A DNA stretch of 23,295 nucleotides from an uncultured Paracoccaceae bacterium. GTDB taxonomy: Bacteria > Pseudomonadota > Alphaproteobacteria > Rhodobacterales > Rhodobacteraceae. Location of the stretch: assembly GCA_937952085.1 (NCBI GenBank), contig CALFYQ010000206.1:1-23295 (forward strand), written 5' to 3'. The position numbers and the translations under genes are program-made. Below the pieces are notes generated by a model. It was not told the origin of the DNA. It searched no databases and saw only the letters and a list, made by a program, of their open reading frames with translations. Below are positions 6,842-14,512 of this stretch, piece after piece; positions within the stretch are counted from its first letter, which is position 1, and the number at the start of each line of letters is the position of its first letter.

Positions 6842-7666
6842 TCACGCGCCCGCGCCGAGCCGCCGCCAGGCGCCGGGGCTGAGCCCATAGGTGGCGCGGA
6901 AGGCGCGCGTCATGTGGCTCTGGTCGGCGAAGCCGGCCGCCGCCGCGGCCTCCGCGAGCGCCGCGCCGCCCGCCATCAGCGCCCGCGCCCGGTCGAGCCG
7001 GCGAAAGGCGAGGAAGCGGTGGGGCGAGGCGCCATAGGCGGCGCGGAACCGCCGCGCGAGTTCGTGCCGCTCGATCCCGTGCGCGCGTTCAAGCTCGGCC
7101 GCCGAGCGGGCCTCCCCGGCCGCCGCGGCTTCGGCGAGATCGTCCCGCACCCGCGCCAGCGCCGCCGCATCGGAGCCGGCCGCCGCGCGGGGCCGGACGC
7201 CGGCGAGCCGGTCGAGCGCGTCGGCCAGCGCGGCGAGGGCGCCGGCGAGCGCGAGATCGCCCTCCGCATCAATGAGGTCGATGAGCGCGGCGCGGAGCGG
7301 CCCGTCGCGGGATACCGGCGTCGCGAGGAAGGGAAGGCCCGGCCGCCCTCGCGCCGCAGCGATCCGCTCCGGCGCGACATAGGCGATCCGGTAGCCATAG
7401 CCGCCCTCGTCACCCGGCCGCCCGTCATGCGGCTCGTCCGGGTGGAGCACGAAGGCCTCGCCCGGCCGCGCGGCGCGGGTCTCGCCGCGATAGTCGAAAA
7501 GCTGGGTTCCGAGCGCGGTGACGCCCATCGCGTAGACGTCGTGGCGGTGGCGGGAGAACCGTTCGGCGTAGAACCGCGCGGTGGCCTGCTCGACGCCGGG
7601 CGCGACGGCGCGGCTTTCGATCCGCCCTCGCCGCGCGCACGAACGTTCAAGACCTTCCGCCGCCAT
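6842..7666 (-). CDS. AraC-family transcriptional regulator
   Basis: 274 residues. The N-terminal half is an AraC-type cupin sensor domain (FSRHRHDVYAMGVT, then PGEAFVLHPDEPHDG near 70-82). The C-terminal third (about 186-272) has the two helix-turn-helix units of AraC proteins, with FRAAYGASPHRFL between them and GFADQSHMTRAFRATYGLSPGAWRR at the end in family-typical form. It is transcribed away from a LysE-type exporter with only 35 bases between start codons, so it probably controls that exporter in response to an amino-acid-like ligand (inference). ATG 7666 is the only reasonable start, though no strong Shine-Dalgarno precedes it. Alanine-rich stretches reflect the high GC. Confidence 0.88.
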   Translation of the reverse strand: MAAEGLERSCARRGRIESRAVAPGVEQATARFYAERFSRHRHDVYAMGVTALGTQLFDYRGETRAARPGEAFVLHPDEPHDGRPGDEGGYGYRIAYVAPERIAAARGRPGLPFLATPVSRDGPLRAALIDLIDAEGDLALAGALAALADALDRLAGVRPRAAAGSDAAALARVRDDLAEAAAAGEARSAAELERAHGIERHELARRFRAAYGASPHRFLAFRRLDRARALMAGGAALAEAAAAAGFADQSHMTRAFRATYGLSPGAWRRLGAGA

Positions 7667-7701
7667 CGGGCGAGGATGCGCCGGCCCGCTTGGAGGCGCA
7701 A

Positions 7702-8295
7702 TTGACCGATCTTCTTCTCCTCTGGCTCGCCGCCGTCGCGCTGATGGGCAGCCCCGGACCGGCCACGCTCAGCCTCGCCGCCGCCGGCGCCGCCTTCGGC
7801 GCGCGCGCCGCCCTGCCCTATCTCGGCGGGATCGTCCTCGGGACCACCGGCGTCCTCCTCCTCATCGCGCTCGGACTGACCGGCGCGCTCCTCGCGATCC
7901 CGGCGCTCGGGCCGGTCGCGGCGGCGGCGGGCGGGGCCTATCTCCTCTGGCTCGCCTGGCGCATCGCCCAGGCCCCGCCGCCCGGCGCGCGCGAGGCGGG
8001 GGCGCGGCCGCCCGGCTTCGCGCCCGGCCTCGTCCTCGCGCTTCTCAACCCGAAGGCCTGGGCGGCGTTCGGCGCGGTCTGGGCCGGGCGATCGCTCGTC
8101 CCCGGGGCGCCGCTGGAAGACGCCGCGGCGAAGCTCGCCGCGCTCGCGCCGGTCGTCGTCGTCGTCAATTCGCTCTGGCTTCTCTTCGGCGCCGCGCTCG
8201 CCGCCCGGCTCCGCGACCCGCGCCTCGGCCGCGCCTTCAACCGCGCGCTGGCGCTCCTCCTCGTCCTCTCGGTCGGCGCGATCTTCCTCGGCTGA
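7702..8295 (+). CDS. LysE/RhtB-family amino-acid exporter
   Basis: 197 residues, about six transmembrane helices, with the family signature SPGPATLSLAAAGAAFG near the N-terminus and NPKAWAAFGAVWAG in the middle, as in LysE/RhtB efflux proteins that export amino acids or homoserine lactones. I chose TTG 7702 because a perfect GGAGG (7692-7696) sits 5 bases upstream; the in-frame TTG at 7690 would overlap that ribosome-binding site. It is divergent from the AraC-type regulator at 7666, the likely partner. The substrate cannot be read from sequence. Confidence 0.87.
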   Translation: MTDLLLLWLAAVALMGSPGPATLSLAAAGAAFGARAALPYLGGIVLGTTGVLLLIALGLTGALLAIPALGPVAAAAGGAYLLWLAWRIAQAPPPGAREAGARPPGFAPGLVLALLNPKAWAAFGAVWAGRSLVPGAPLEDAAAKLAALAPVVVVVNSLWLLFGAALAARLRDPRLGRAFNRALALLLVLSVGAIFLG

Positions 8296-8339
8296 CTTTC
8301 GCCTGAGCCCGGCCGGGCCTATAAGCGCGCAAAAGTCAG
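8292..8339. repeat. Inverted repeat between the exporter gene and ilvD
   Basis: CTGACTTT (8292-8299) and AAAGTCAG (8332-8339) are perfect 8-base inverted arms. They enclose a second palindrome CCCGGCCGGG (8308-8317) and a TATAAG (8320-8325). The left arm overlaps the TGA of the exporter; the right arm ends 7 bases before the GGAGG of ilvD. It could be a terminator for the exporter gene, a leader structure of ilvD, or an operator; no U-run follows. Confidence 0.4.
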
Positions 8340-8358
8340 GTCTCGCGGAGGACTCGCA

Positions 8359-10239
8359 ATGCCCGAATATCGCTCCCGCACCACCACCCACGGCCGCAAT
8401 ATGGCGGGCGCGCGCGCGCTCTGGCGCGCGACCGGTATGGGCGAGGGAGATTTCGGCAAGCCGATCATCGCCATCGCCAATTCCTTCACCCAGTTCGTGC
8501 CCGGCCATGTCCACCTGAAGGACCTCGGCCAGATGGTCGCGCGGGAGATCGAGAAGGCCGGCGGCGTCGCCAAGGAGTTCAACACCATCGCGGTCGACGA
8601 CGGCATCGCGATGGGCCATGACGGGATGCTCTATTCCCTTCCCTCGCGGGAGGTGATCGCCGACAGCGTCGAGTACATGTGCAACGCGCATTGCGCCGAT
8701 GCGGTGATCTGCATCTCCAACTGCGACAAGATCACCCCCGGCATGCTGATGGCCGCGATGCGGCTGAACATCCCGGCGATCTTCGTCTCCGGCGGGCCGA
8801 TGGAGGCCGGCAAGGTCGTGCTCGACGGGACCGAGCGGAAGGTCGACCTCGTCGACGCGATGATGAACGCGGTGAACCCCAACGTCTCCGAGGCGGACAG
8901 CGAGAAGACCGAGCGCACCGCCTGCCCGACCTGCGGCTCCTGCTCCGGCATGTTCACCGCGAACTCGATGAACTGCCTCGCAGAGGCGCTCGGCCTCGCG
9001 CTGCCGGGCAACGGCTCGATGCTGGCGACGCACGCCTTCCGCAAGGAACTGTTCCTCGAGGCGGCGCGAAAGATCGTCGCGCTCACCAGGCGCTACTACG
9101 ACGAGGGCGACGAGACGGCGACGCCCCGCGGCATCGCCAATTTCGAGACCTTCGAGAACGCGATGACTCTCGACATCGCGATGGGCGGCTCCACCAACAC
9201 GGTGCTCCACCTTCTCGCCATCGCGCGCGAAGGCGGCGTGCCCTTCACCATGGCCGATATCGACCGGCTGTCGCGGAAGGTGCCGCATCTCTCGAAGCTC
9301 GCGCCCTCGACCTCGCTCTTCCACATGGAGGACGTGCACCGCGCCGGCGGCATCATGGGCCTGCTCGGCGAGTTGGACGCGCTCGGCCTTCTCCACACGG
9401 ACCGCCCGACCGTCCACTCGAAGACGCTGACCGAGGCGCTCGACAAGTGGGACGTGCGGCGCAACCCCTCGCCGGAAGTGGTCGAGTTCTATCGCGCCGC
9501 GCCGGGCGGGGTGCGCACGACGGAGGCGTTCAGCACCTCCAACCTCTGGGCCGAGCTTGACCTCGACCGCGAGAAGGGCTGCATCCGCGACGGCGCCCAC
9601 GCCTACAGCCAGGATGGCGGCCTCGCCGTGCTCTACGGCAACATCGCCGAGGACGGCTGCATCGTGAAGACCGCCGGCGTGCCGGAGGAATGCCTCGAAT
9701 TCACCGGCAAGGCGATCGTCTTCGAGAGCCAGGACAGCGCCGTGAAGGGCATCCTCGGCGGCAAGGTGAAGCCGGGCCACGTGGTGATCGTGCGCTACGA
9801 GGGGCCGCGCGGCGGGCCGGGGATGCAGGAAATGCTCTACCCGACCTCCTATCTGAAGGCGGTCGGCCTCGGGAAATCCTGCGCCCTCGTCACCGACGGG
9901 CGGTTCTCCGGCGGCTCCTCAGGCCTTTCCATCGGCCATGTCTCGCCCGAAGCGGCGCTCGGCGGCGCGATCGGCCTGATCGAGGACGGCGACGAGCTTT
10001 CGATCTCGATCAAGGGCCGCACGCTCCACCTCAACGTCTCGGACGCGGTGCTGGCGCAGCGGCGGCAGGCGATGGAGGCGAAGGGCGCCGCGGCCTGGAC
10101 GCCGACCGAGATCCGGCCCCGGAAGATCACCGCCGCGCTGAAGGTCTTCGCCGCCTTCGCCACCTCGGCCTCCGAAGGCGCGGTGCGGGATGTGGACGGC
10201 GCGCTCGCGGCGCGCAGCCGGAGCCTCGCCGCCGAATAG
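8359..10239 (+). CDS. ilvD: Dihydroxy-acid dehydratase
   Basis: 626 residues, slightly longer than E. coli IlvD, and alignable with it nearly end to end (MPEYRSRTTTHGRNMAGARAL, then the conserved HLKDLGQ, FNTIAVDDGIAMGH, NCDKITPGM, CPTCGSCSGMFTANS, GGPGMQEMLYPTS and FSGGSSGLSIGH blocks). The enzyme converts 2,3-dihydroxy-3-methylbutanoate and its methylpentanoate homologue to the 2-oxo acids in valine and isoleucine synthesis, using an Fe-S cluster and Mg. The cluster-type cysteines in NCDK and CPTCGSC are present. ATG 8359 is preceded by GGAGG (8347-8351). It appears monocistronic, with a hairpin just downstream. The C-terminal tail is a few residues longer than usual. Confidence 0.97.
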   Translation: MPEYRSRTTTHGRNMAGARALWRATGMGEGDFGKPIIAIANSFTQFVPGHVHLKDLGQMVAREIEKAGGVAKEFNTIAVDDGIAMGHDGMLYSLPSREVIADSVEYMCNAHCADAVICISNCDKITPGMLMAAMRLNIPAIFVSGGPMEAGKVVLDGTERKVDLVDAMMNAVNPNVSEADSEKTERTACPTCGSCSGMFTANSMNCLAEALGLALPGNGSMLATHAFRKELFLEAARKIVALTRRYYDEGDETATPRGIANFETFENAMTLDIAMGGSTNTVLHLLAIAREGGVPFTMADIDRLSRKVPHLSKLAPSTSLFHMEDVHRAGGIMGLLGELDALGLLHTDRPTVHSKTLTEALDKWDVRRNPSPEVVEFYRAAPGGVRTTEAFSTSNLWAELDLDREKGCIRDGAHAYSQDGGLAVLYGNIAEDGCIVKTAGVPEECLEFTGKAIVFESQDSAVKGILGGKVKPGHVVIVRYEGPRGGPGMQEMLYPTSYLKAVGLGKSCALVTDGRFSGGSSGLSIGHVSPEAALGGAIGLIEDGDELSISIKGRTLHLNVSDAVLAQRRQAMEAKGAAAWTPTEIRPRKITAALKVFAAFATSASEGAVRDVDGALAARSRSLAAE

Positions 10240-10244
10240 AAACC

Positions 10245-10281
10245 GGCGGGGCCGGCCGATGAGGGGGAGGCCGGCCCCGCC
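10245..10281 (+). terminator. Strong hairpin after ilvD
   Basis: A perfect 13-bp stem (GGCGGGGCCGGCC at 10245-10257 with its complement at 10269-10281) and an 11-base loop begins 5 bases after the ilvD stop. There is no run of T afterwards, so it is an intrinsic-like hairpin rather than a textbook terminator. Confidence 0.65.
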
Positions 10282-10593
10282 GCCGCGGACCTCGTTTCAC
10301 GCCTGCCGCCCCACAATGCGGGGGCGTCGTCCGCGGGGCGCGGGCGGAGAGAGAGGGCCGCCCGCGAACGCCGGCCGGGCGAGGGGCCCGGCGCGTCGAA
10401 TGGTTAATCGATAACTGCGAGAGCAAGGTTTCGCGCCCCGGCGAATTTTCTCATTCGGCGTAGTGACGCAGGTCACGTCGCCGCAGCGCCGCCCGAAATC
10501 GCATCGACGCGCCGCGGCGCGGCGGTTAATAAGGCCGCGGGCGGCGGTTTCGCCTCGGAAATTTCCCGCCGCGAGGGACGGATCGGACCGGAC
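10282..10593. other. Gene-free leader of the ECF sigma operon
   Basis: About 310 bases without a supported gene. It holds a GC-rich hairpin around 10373-10394 (CCGGGC/GCCCGG arms), an AT-richer patch at 10397-10415, the CRP/FNR-like palindrome at 10463-10476, and a perfect 10-base palindrome GGAAATTTCC at 10557-10566 about 28 bases before the sigma gene. I cannot identify a convincing ECF-type -35/-10 pair. Confidence 0.5.
10463..10476. promoter_or_regulatory. CRP/FNR-family-like operator upstream of the ECF sigma gene
   Basis: GTGACGCAGGTCAC is a dyad with 5-base arms; read as GTGA-N6-TCAC it fits the CRP core, and read as TGAC-N4-GTCA it resembles an FNR-type site. The same 14 bases occur at 19429-19442 in front of another gene. 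The exact regulator cannot be decided from the sequence. Confidence 0.5.
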
Positions 10594-11139
10594 ATGCGCG
10601 ACGCGACAGCGCTCGAACCCCTGCTCGCCGCCGTCGCGCGCGGCGACCGCGCCGCCTTTCGCGACCTCTACGCCGCCTTCGCCCCGAAACTTTTGGGCCT
10701 CACGCTGCGCATATGTCGTGATCGCGCTTTGGCGGAGGATGCCGTGCAGGAGGCGTTCGTCGAGATCTGGCGGAAGGCGGAGGCCTTCGACCCGGCGCGC
10801 GGCGGCGCCGGCGGCTGGATGGCGACGATCGGCCGAAACCGCGCGATCGACCTGGTGCGGCGGCGCGGCCGCAGCCCCGGCTGGGAGGCCGGGGACCCGG
10901 AGGAGGCCTTCGCCTTCCTCGCCGATCCGGCGCAGAAGACCGATGGCGGCGCCGAGCGCCTCGCCCTCGCCGAATGCCTCGGCCGTCTCGAGGAGACGCC
11001 GCGGCGGATGCTGGTTCTGGCCTATGTGGAGGGCCTGAGCCGGGAGGAGTTGTCGGCGCAATTCGAGGCGCCTGTGAACACGGTCAAGACCTGGCTCCGG
11101 CGCGGCCTGCTCGCGCTCCGGACCTGTCTCGACGGGTGA
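10594..11139 (+). CDS. ECF-family RNA polymerase sigma factor
   Basis: 181 residues with only regions sigma-2 and sigma-4, as in extracytoplasmic-function sigma factors. Sigma-2 spans about 18-90 and includes DLYAAFAPKLLGLTLRI, the core-binding AEDAVQEAFVEIWRKAEAFDP segment and WMATIGRNRAIDLVRRR. Sigma-4 spans about 125-175 with the helix-turn-helix YVEGLSREELSAQFEAPVNTVKTWLRRG. It resembles the SigK-like group. The anti-sigma gene follows after 5 bases, so the pair is co-expressed. ATG 10594 is preceded by a weak purine-rich stretch. What stress it answers is not visible; the upstream CRP/FNR-like site hints at a cyclic-nucleotide or oxygen input (inference). Confidence 0.92.
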   Translation: MRDATALEPLLAAVARGDRAAFRDLYAAFAPKLLGLTLRICRDRALAEDAVQEAFVEIWRKAEAFDPARGGAGGWMATIGRNRAIDLVRRRGRSPGWEAGDPEEAFAFLADPAQKTDGGAERLALAECLGRLEETPRRMLVLAYVEGLSREELSAQFEAPVNTVKTWLRRGLLALRTCLDG

Positions 11140-11144
11140 GGGGC

Positions 11145-11780
11145 ATGGCGGAACAGGACGAAATCGCGATCGACCGGGCGCTGGGCCACGCGCCGCGCTT
11201 CGGCGAGACCGGGGCGGAAGCCGCGGCGCGCGAAGGCTGGGAGCGGCGCCTCGCGCCCCTCCTCCTCTCGGCGCCCGATGCGGCGCCCTCTACGGGCCTT
11301 CTCGCGCGGATCGAGGCGGAGCTTGACCGGCCCGCGGCGGGGGCCGAGACCCTGCCGCTCCGCCGCGCCCTCCGGATCTGGAAGGGCGCGGCGGGCCTCG
11401 CCCTCGCCGCCGCGGCGGCGCTCGCCATTTACGTCGCGCAGCCGCGCGAGGCGGAGGGCGCGCGCTATGTCGCCGTCGTCACCGCCGATGACGGCAGCGG
11501 GCCCGGCCTCGTGATCCAGTTCGACACAGGGACCGGCGTCGCCACCGTGGTGCCGGTCGCCGCCGCGCCTTCGGGCAACTCCTACGAGATGTGGACGATC
11601 CCGGCCGGGGCGACGAAGCCGGTCTCGCTCGGCCTCCTGCCCCCCGGCCCGGATGCGAGGGCGGATTTCTCGGCGTCGGACGGGCAGATCTTCGCCATCA
11701 GCCTCGAGCCGCCGGGGGGCTCGCCGACCGGCCAGCCTACCCTGCCCCTCTTTCACGGCAAGCTCGCCCGCGTCGACTGA
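11145..11780 (+). CDS. RskA-like membrane anti-sigma factor
   Basis: 211 residues: a cytoplasmic N-terminal part (1-75), one transmembrane helix (about 79-98), and an extracytoplasmic RskA-type C-terminal domain with SYEMWTIPAGATKPVSLGLL (146-165) and FAISLEPPGGSPTGQPT (183-199). The family binds and holds the partner ECF sigma factor at the membrane. The N-terminal part lacks the zinc-binding H-x3-C-x2-C motif seen in many anti-sigma factors and looks degenerate in helices, as in several RskA proteins. ATG 11145 is preceded by GAGGGG; the sigma gene's stop is 5 bases upstream. The 3' end overlaps the convergent EamA gene by 28 bases. Confidence 0.9.
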   Translation: MAEQDEIAIDRALGHAPRFGETGAEAAAREGWERRLAPLLLSAPDAAPSTGLLARIEAELDRPAAGAETLPLRRALRIWKGAAGLALAAAAALAIYVAQPREAEGARYVAVVTADDGSGPGLVIQFDTGTGVATVVPVAAAPSGNSYEMWTIPAGATKPVSLGLLPPGPDARADFSASDGQIFAISLEPPGGSPTGQPTLPLFHGKLARVD

Positions 11781-12634
11781 GCCGCCTTCGCGCGGGCGAC
11801 GGCCCGCTCGCGCCGGGCGATGTAGAGCGCGGCGGCGATGATGACGGCGCCGCCGACCAGCGTCGCCCCGTCCGGCGTCTCGTCGAAGATCAGCCAGGCG
11901 CCGAACGCGATGAAGGCGAGGCGGGTATAGGAGAGCGGCGCGAGGATCGACGCCTCCGCCAGCCGATAGGCCTCGATGTCCGAGACGTTCCGCGCCATCG
12001 AGGCGACGACGACGACGAGAACCGAAATCCAGCCCCAATGCGTCTCCGGCAGCGCCCAGACCGGCGCGGCCACCGGCAGCGTCACCACCAGCGTCATCAC
12101 CGCCGAGGAGATGTAGGCGGAGAATGCGCCGTCCCTGGAGGCGAGGCCGCGCGCCGAAAGGAGCGCCAGCGCGAAGAGCGCGGAGGAGCCGATGGCGGCG
12201 AGCGCCGGCAGGCCGAACCCCTCCGCCGAAAGCCCGTCCCAGGGCCGGGTCACGATCAGAACGCCTAAGAATCCCGCGGCGATCGCCGCGCTCCGGCGCG
12301 GCCCGATCCGTTCGCCCTGGATCGGAATCGCGAGAAGCGCCGCGATCACCGGCGCGGTGAAGAACAGCACCGTCGCCTGCGCCAGCGGCAGGGTGGAGAT
12401 CGTGTAGAACCCGAGCTGCGTGGAGACGCCGACCAGCGCGCCGCGCCAGACATGAAGCCAGGGCGCCGAAAAGGAGACCTGCGCGCGGAGCCGCCGCGAA
12501 ACCGCGATTCCGGCGAGACAGAGCAGCAGCCCGCCGAGCGAGCGGAGGCAGACGATCACCGCGCTCGGCGCTTCGGCCGCCGCGCCCTTCACCGCAAAGG
12601 TCATCGCCGAGGCGGCGAGCACAGAGGCGCCCAT
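11753..12634 (-). CDS. EamA/DMT-superfamily transporter, start uncertain
   Basis: At least 293 residues with about nine to ten hydrophobic helices in two EamA-type halves, ending in a basic tail ARRERAVARAKAA. Features include WRGALVGVSTQLGFYTISTLPLAQATVLFFTAPVIAALLA in half one and LAPLSYTRLAFIAFGAWLIFDETPDGATLVGGAVI in half two, typical of drug/metabolite exporters. ATG 12634 would truncate the first helix region; family members usually begin earlier, and the open frame continues upstream through SRGALW to a CTG at 12709 that overlaps the TGA of the YqeY gene. No ATG, GTG or TTG is available in that interval. A CTG start or mild N-terminal divergence are both possible. Substrate unknown. 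Confidence 0.85.
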   Translation of the reverse strand: MGASVLAASAMTFAVKGAAAEAPSAVIVCLRSLGGLLLCLAGIAVSRRLRAQVSFSAPWLHVWRGALVGVSTQLGFYTISTLPLAQATVLFFTAPVIAALLAIPIQGERIGPRRSAAIAAGFLGVLIVTRPWDGLSAEGFGLPALAAIGSSALFALALLSARGLASRDGAFSAYISSAVMTLVVTLPVAAPVWALPETHWGWISVLVVVVASMARNVSDIEAYRLAEASILAPLSYTRLAFIAFGAWLIFDETPDGATLVGGAVIIAAALYIARRERAVARAKAAQSTRASLP

Positions 12635-12705
12635 CCAGAGCGCCCCACGCGAATTGTCGAGCGTCTGGGGTTTCTGCGTGCGGGCTGTCGATGCGGCGGG
12701 GTCTG

Positions 12706-13158
12706 TCAGGCGAGCGCAGCCTTCACCGCGGCCCCGGCCTGGCCGAAATCCATCCGGCCCTGGTAGCGCGCCTTCAGGACGCCCATGACCCGGCCCATAT
12801 CCTTGATCGAGCGCGCCTCGGACTCCCGGATCGCCTCCTGCACCGCCGCCCGCACCTCGTCGGGCGCGAGCGGCTTTGGCATGAACTCCCGGATCACGCG
12901 GATCTCGTCCCGCTCCTGGCGGGAAAGCTCCGGCCGGCCGCCCTCGTCGAAGGCGCGCGCGCTCTCCTCGCGCTGGCGGACCATCTTGGCCAGCACTTCA
13001 AGCGCGGCGGCGTCGTCCAGCCCGGCCTCCTCCTCGGAGCCGCGGCCGGCGATCTCTTTCTCGTTCAGGGCGGCAAGCATCAGGCGCAATGTGCAAGTGC
13101 GCTGCGCCTCCCGGTCCTTCATCGCCGCTTTCAGGGCGGCGTTGATGCGATCTCGCAT
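12706..13158 (-). CDS. GatB/YqeY domain protein
   Basis: 150 residues matching the stand-alone YqeY family (MRDRINAALKAAMKDREAQRTCTLRLMLAALNEKEI, then SYxx-type helices and RDEIRVIREFMPKPL, and a C-terminal KDMGRVMGVLKARYQGRMDFGQA segment). The family is related to the tail domain of the GatB amidotransferase subunit and is thought to bind tRNA, but its role is unclear. ATG 13158 fits family starts; the in-frame upstream part is not conserved-looking. It is divergent from carA, a neighbourhood common in alphaproteobacteria. The EamA gene follows with overlapping or near-overlapping ends. Confidence 0.92.
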   Translation of the reverse strand: MRDRINAALKAAMKDREAQRTCTLRLMLAALNEKEIAGRGSEEEAGLDDAAALEVLAKMVRQREESARAFDEGGRPELSRQERDEIRVIREFMPKPLAPDEVRAAVQEAIRESEARSIKDMGRVMGVLKARYQGRMDFGQAGAAVKAALA

Positions 13159-13294
13159 GGCGGACTTCGACCTCAGAAGGCGTCGTCTTGTGGCGGTTTC
13201 GGGGACGTTATCGCAGTCGCAGCAAATTCGCAATTCATTGGCCGCTCGACCAACCTATTGATATGAAAAGGCTATCCGAAAGCCTTCCGGATCA

Positions 13295-13323
13295 TTGACG
13301 CGGTTGCAGCCGGCCTCTAGCTT
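13295..13323 (+). promoter_or_regulatory. Candidate sigma-70 promoter of carA
   Basis: TTGACG (13295-13300), 17 bases, then TAGCTT (13318-13323). The -10 fits the relaxed T-A-n-n-n-T pattern of Rhodobacterales promoters and lies 28 bases before the carA ATG, in an AT-richer divergent intergenic region. Confidence 0.45.
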
Positions 13324-13351
13324 CCGCCCGCCTCAAAATCAGGATGTCGCG

Positions 13352-14491
13352 ATGACCGATTCCGCCCAGCCGGACGCCTGCCTCGCCCTCGCGGACGGGA
13401 CGCTGTTCTGGGGCCGAGGCTTCGGCGCGGCCGGCCAGGCGGCGGGGGAGCTCTGCTTCAATACCGCGATGACCGGCTATGAGGAGATCATGACCGATCC
13501 CTCCTATGCCGGGCAGATCGTCACCTTCACCTTCCCGCATATCGGCAATGTCGGCGCCAACCCGGAGGACGAGGAGTCTGACCGGCCAGCCGCGCTCGGC
13601 ATGGTCGTGCGGATGGACCCGACCGAGCCCTCCAACTGGCGCGCCGCCGAGCGGCTCTCGGACTGGCTGGCGCGGGACGGCAAGATCGGCATCGGCGGAA
13701 TCGACACGCGGCGGCTGACCCGCACGATTCGGCAGAAGGGCATGCCGCACGCCGCGCTCGGCTACACGCCGGGCGGAACGCCGGACGCAGAGGCGCTGGT
13801 CGCCGCCGCGCGGGGCTTCGCCGGGCTCGAGGGCGCTGACCTCGCCAAGGACGTGACCGCGCCGCAATCCTATCGCTGGGACGAGACGCGCTGGGCCTGG
13901 CCGGGCGGCTTCCCGCGGCAGACCGCGCCGCGGAAGAAGGTCGTCGCGGTCGATTACGGCGCGAAGAGGAACATCCTCCGCTGCCTCGCCTCCGCCGGCG
14001 CGGAAGTGATCGTGCTGCCGGCCACCGCCACCGCCGAGGAGGTGCTGGCGCATCGGTCGGACGGCGTCTTCCTCTCCAACGGGCCGGGGGACCCGGCGGC
14101 GACGGGCGTCTACGCGGTGCCGATGATCCAGGCGGTGCTGGAGGCGGACGTGCCGCTCTTCGGCATCTGCCTCGGACACCAGATGCTCGCGCTGGCGCTC
14201 GGCGCCCGCACCATCAAGATGAACCACGGCCATCACGGCGCGAATCACCCGGTGCGGGAGATCGAGACCGGCAAGGTCGAGATCACCTCGATGAACCACG
14301 GCTTCGCGGTCGACGCGCAGACCCTGCCCGAAGGCGTCGAGGAGACCCATGTCTCGCTCTTCGACGGCTCGAACTGCGGCATCCGCATCAAGGGTCGGCC
14401 GGTCTTCTCGGTGCAGCACCACCCCGAGGCGAGCCCGGGGCCGATGGACAGCCACTATCTCTTCGACCGTTTCCTCGCCTCGATGGCCTGA
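13352..14491 (+). CDS. carA: Carbamoyl-phosphate synthase small (glutaminase) subunit
   Basis: 379 residues. The N-terminal CPSase domain shows GELCFNTAMTGYEEIMTDPSYAGQIV and GGIDTRRLTRTIR; the C-terminal class I glutamine amidotransferase domain shows DYGAKRNILR, FLSNGPGDP, the nucleophile elbow LFGICLGHQ (C273) and QHHPEASPGP (H357, E359), so the triad is complete. It hydrolyses glutamine and passes ammonia to CarB for carbamoyl phosphate used in arginine and pyrimidine synthesis. carB is not in the window; unlinked carA and carB are normal in this class. ATG 13352 is chosen over the in-frame 13295 start because the latter overlaps the promoter and its extension is not family-like. Confidence 0.97.
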   Translation: MTDSAQPDACLALADGTLFWGRGFGAAGQAAGELCFNTAMTGYEEIMTDPSYAGQIVTFTFPHIGNVGANPEDEESDRPAALGMVVRMDPTEPSNWRAAERLSDWLARDGKIGIGGIDTRRLTRTIRQKGMPHAALGYTPGGTPDAEALVAAARGFAGLEGADLAKDVTAPQSYRWDETRWAWPGGFPRQTAPRKKVVAVDYGAKRNILRCLASAGAEVIVLPATATAEEVLAHRSDGVFLSNGPGDPAATGVYAVPMIQAVLEADVPLFGICLGHQMLALALGARTIKMNHGHHGANHPVREIETGKVEITSMNHGFAVDAQTLPEGVEETHVSLFDGSNCGIRIKGRPVFSVQHHPEASPGPMDSHYLFDRFLASMA

Positions 14492-14498
14492 GCGCCGG

Positions 14499-14512
14499 CC
14501 GCCGCGCGGCGG
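14499..14512 (+). terminator. Short GC palindrome after carA
   Basis: CCGCCGCGCGGCGG is a perfect 14-base palindrome 7 bases after the carA stop, directly abutting the CtrA box. It could act as a weak hairpin terminator; no T-run follows. Confidence 0.3.

Noticed and set aside
6976..9780. A minus-strand frame open for over 900 codons across the exporter and ilvD
   Set aside because: It is antisense to two clearly identified genes, has shadow-type composition rich in Arg/Gly/Ala/Glu and no family pattern; long antisense frames are expected at this GC content.
10557..10566. GGAAATTTCC as an ECF -35 element
   Set aside because: No matching -10 at the right distance, and it lies too close to the start codon for a normal leader; kept only as a palindrome.
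12785..13261. Plus-strand serine-rich frame over the YqeY gene
   Set aside because: Antisense shadow of a gene with clear family identity.
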